64,000 nucleotides of DNA from Candidatus Polarisedimenticolaceae bacterium (lineage in GTDB: Bacteria; Acidobacteriota; Polarisedimenticolia; Polarisedimenticolales; DASRJG01): assembly GCA_036275915.1 (NCBI GenBank), contig DASUCV010000009.1, forward strand, positions 1 to 64,000, written 5' to 3'. Positions within the stretch are counted from its first letter, which is position 1. Every line of letters starts with the position of its first letter. The notes under the pieces are model-generated. The model searched no databases and was not told where the DNA came from. It saw only the letters and a program-made list of their open reading frames with translations. The position numbers and the translations under genes were made by a program. Below are positions 60,448 through 64,000 of this stretch, piece after piece.

Positions 60448-60488
60448 CAGTCAACAGTTCAGAGACCGTCAACTGTCAACGGTCAACT
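60441..60488. repeat. GTTGACAG/GTCAAC inverted repeat cluster
   Basis: Direct and inverted copies of GTTGACAGTCAAC / GTCAACTGTCAAC form an imperfect hairpin. It supplies the TGA of the preceding gene (VNS*), like the related repeat at 10814-10844. Confidence 0.55.
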
Positions 60489-60507
60489 CCCCGCCCGAGG
60501 ACGCGCC

Positions 60508-61496
60508 TCAACCCCTCCAGCTCTGAAGGATCTGCATGTAATTGACCCGCTCGTACGCCTTCGGATCGGGGCAGCGTGTCAGGCTCATGCTGCCGCGAAC
60601 CTGGTCGAGCGAGTCGTACTCGTTGTCGGCGAGCGCGCGCTCGAGCTCGCGGCGGACCTCGGTGAGACGCCCTACCCCTTTCATGAGGAGCGACGACACC
60701 ATCTGCACGCCGGAGGCCCCGCACATGACAGCCTTCAGCGCGTCGACGCCGGTGTGGACGCCGCCGGTGACCGCGAGCGGAAGCCGCGTCGCGGCGGCGA
60801 CGATCGCGAGGCCGTGGAGGCGCGGCAGCAGCTCGGAGGACCGCGAGAGCGAGAGCATGCGGAGCACGGTCTGCTCCCGGACGTCGATGTCCGGCTCGTA
60901 GAAGCGGTTGAAGAGGACGAGACCGTCGACGTGCTCGGCCTCGAGCCGGCGCGCGAAGTGGGCGACCGACGTGAAGAACGGCGACAGCTTGACCGCGAGC
61001 GGGATCGCGATGCACCCGCGGACGGCATGGACGAGCGCGACGAGGCGGTCCTCGATCGCCGCGGCGGACTCCGCGGCATCGGTCGGCACGAGGAAGAGAT
61101 TGAGCTCGAGCGCATCCGCTCCGGCGTTCTCGAGGGCGTGAGCGTACTCGACCCAGCCGCCCGGCGTCGTGCCGTTGAGCGAGGCGACGACGGGGACGCC
61201 GACGGCGCGCTTCACCCGCGCGAGGTGCTCGAGGTAGCTCCCCGGCCCGAACCGGAACGCCTCGGGCGACGGGAGATAGGAGAGCGCTTCGGCGAAGGCG
61301 TTCTCGTGCGCATCGATGCCGTGCTGCGCCGCCATTTGCTCGTGGACAAGCTGCTCCTCGAAGAGGGAGCGCAGGACGATCATCGACGCGCCGGCGTCCT
61401 CGAGGCGGCGCACGCCGTCGATCTCGTCGGCGAGCGGGGAGGCGCCCGGAATGAGCGGATGCGGGAGGCGGAAGCCGAGGTAGCTCGTCTGAAGGC

Positions 61497-61500
<4 letters not shown>
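60508..61500 (-). CDS. dihydroorotate dehydrogenase-like flavoprotein
   Basis: 330 residues, TIM barrel: TSYLGFRLPHPLIPGASPLA, VPVVASLNGTTPGGWVEYAH, ENAGADALELNLFLVP, IPLAVKLSPFFTSVAHFARR, GLVLFNRFYEPDID, PLAVTGGVHTGVDALKAVMCGA and GVQMVSSLLMKG. It lacks the typical DHOD Cys/Ser base region in an obvious form. Its ATG overlaps the nifJ stop (ATGA); DHOD-like genes are often beside PFOR. The actual reaction is uncertain; electron transfer to or from ferredoxin is possible. Confidence 0.85.

Positions 61501-64000
<2,500 letters not shown>

Overview
The window is a very GC-rich bacterial chromosome segment with tightly packed genes and many 4-base ATGA/GTGA start-stop overlaps. The mix of genes suggests an Acidobacteriota-like organism: Ser/Thr kinases fused to beta-propellers, a BlaI/M56 pair, DUF3300-DUF2950, several ECF sigma modules, cysteine-rich secreted proteins, and pyruvate:ferredoxin oxidoreductase beside a dihydroorotate-dehydrogenase-like protein. 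This placement is inferred from gene content; no rRNA, tRNA or CRISPR array was seen.

Layout. 0-6.2 kb: the end of a secreted protein, a small exported protein, a 1,423-residue kinase/ATPase/TPR/GAF/sigma54-activator chimera, and a small exported protein. 6.4-12.1 kb: surface glycan genes (GT9, two methyltransferases, two GT-C membrane proteins). 12.2-17.5 kb: an HTH-DUF2914 protein, a BlaI / M56 / DHGV-repeat operon, and a sugar-phosphate transferase. 17.5-22.1 kb: one continuous minus-strand run rsbR-rsbS-rsbT-SpoIIE phosphatase-histidine kinase-NarL regulator-OmpR regulator, i.e. a stressosome wired to a two-component system. 22.4-27.9 kb: three ECF sigma/anti-sigma modules with Spy/CpxP-like and CnrX-like periplasmic sensors. 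28-38.7 kb: many small metabolic, membrane and hypothetical genes, including PP2C phosphatase, CaCA antiporter, esterases, VOC, ankyrin and YdeI-like proteins. 38.7-41.9 kb: tandem cysteine-rich secreted paralogues. 42-49 kb: M3 peptidase lipoprotein, GT2, an aspartokinase/DAP-decarboxylase fusion, and a secreted protein. 49-54 kb: DUF3300-DUF2950, an outer-membrane protein, a coiled-coil secreted protein, and a GlsB/YeaQ-like protein. 54-60.5 kb: PAS histidine kinase, stand-alone receiver, kinase-propeller receptor, CBS protein, degenerate serine hydrolase. 60.5-64 kb: DHOD-like protein and the 5'-truncated nifJ.

Two features recur across the window. First, palindromic elements sharing a GGGGACAG head (near 0.63, 8.7, 44.8 and 51.7 kb); one sits in frame inside a membrane-protein gene. 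Second, several genes have a TANNNT-like -10 hexamer only 6-8 bases before the start codon, which suggests leaderless transcripts. A further short repeat supplies the stop codons of unrelated genes at 10.8 and 60.4 kb.

The most interesting regions are the stressosome-to-kinase operon, the M56 sensor with DHGV repeats and its secreted repeat partner, and the modular REP-like elements.
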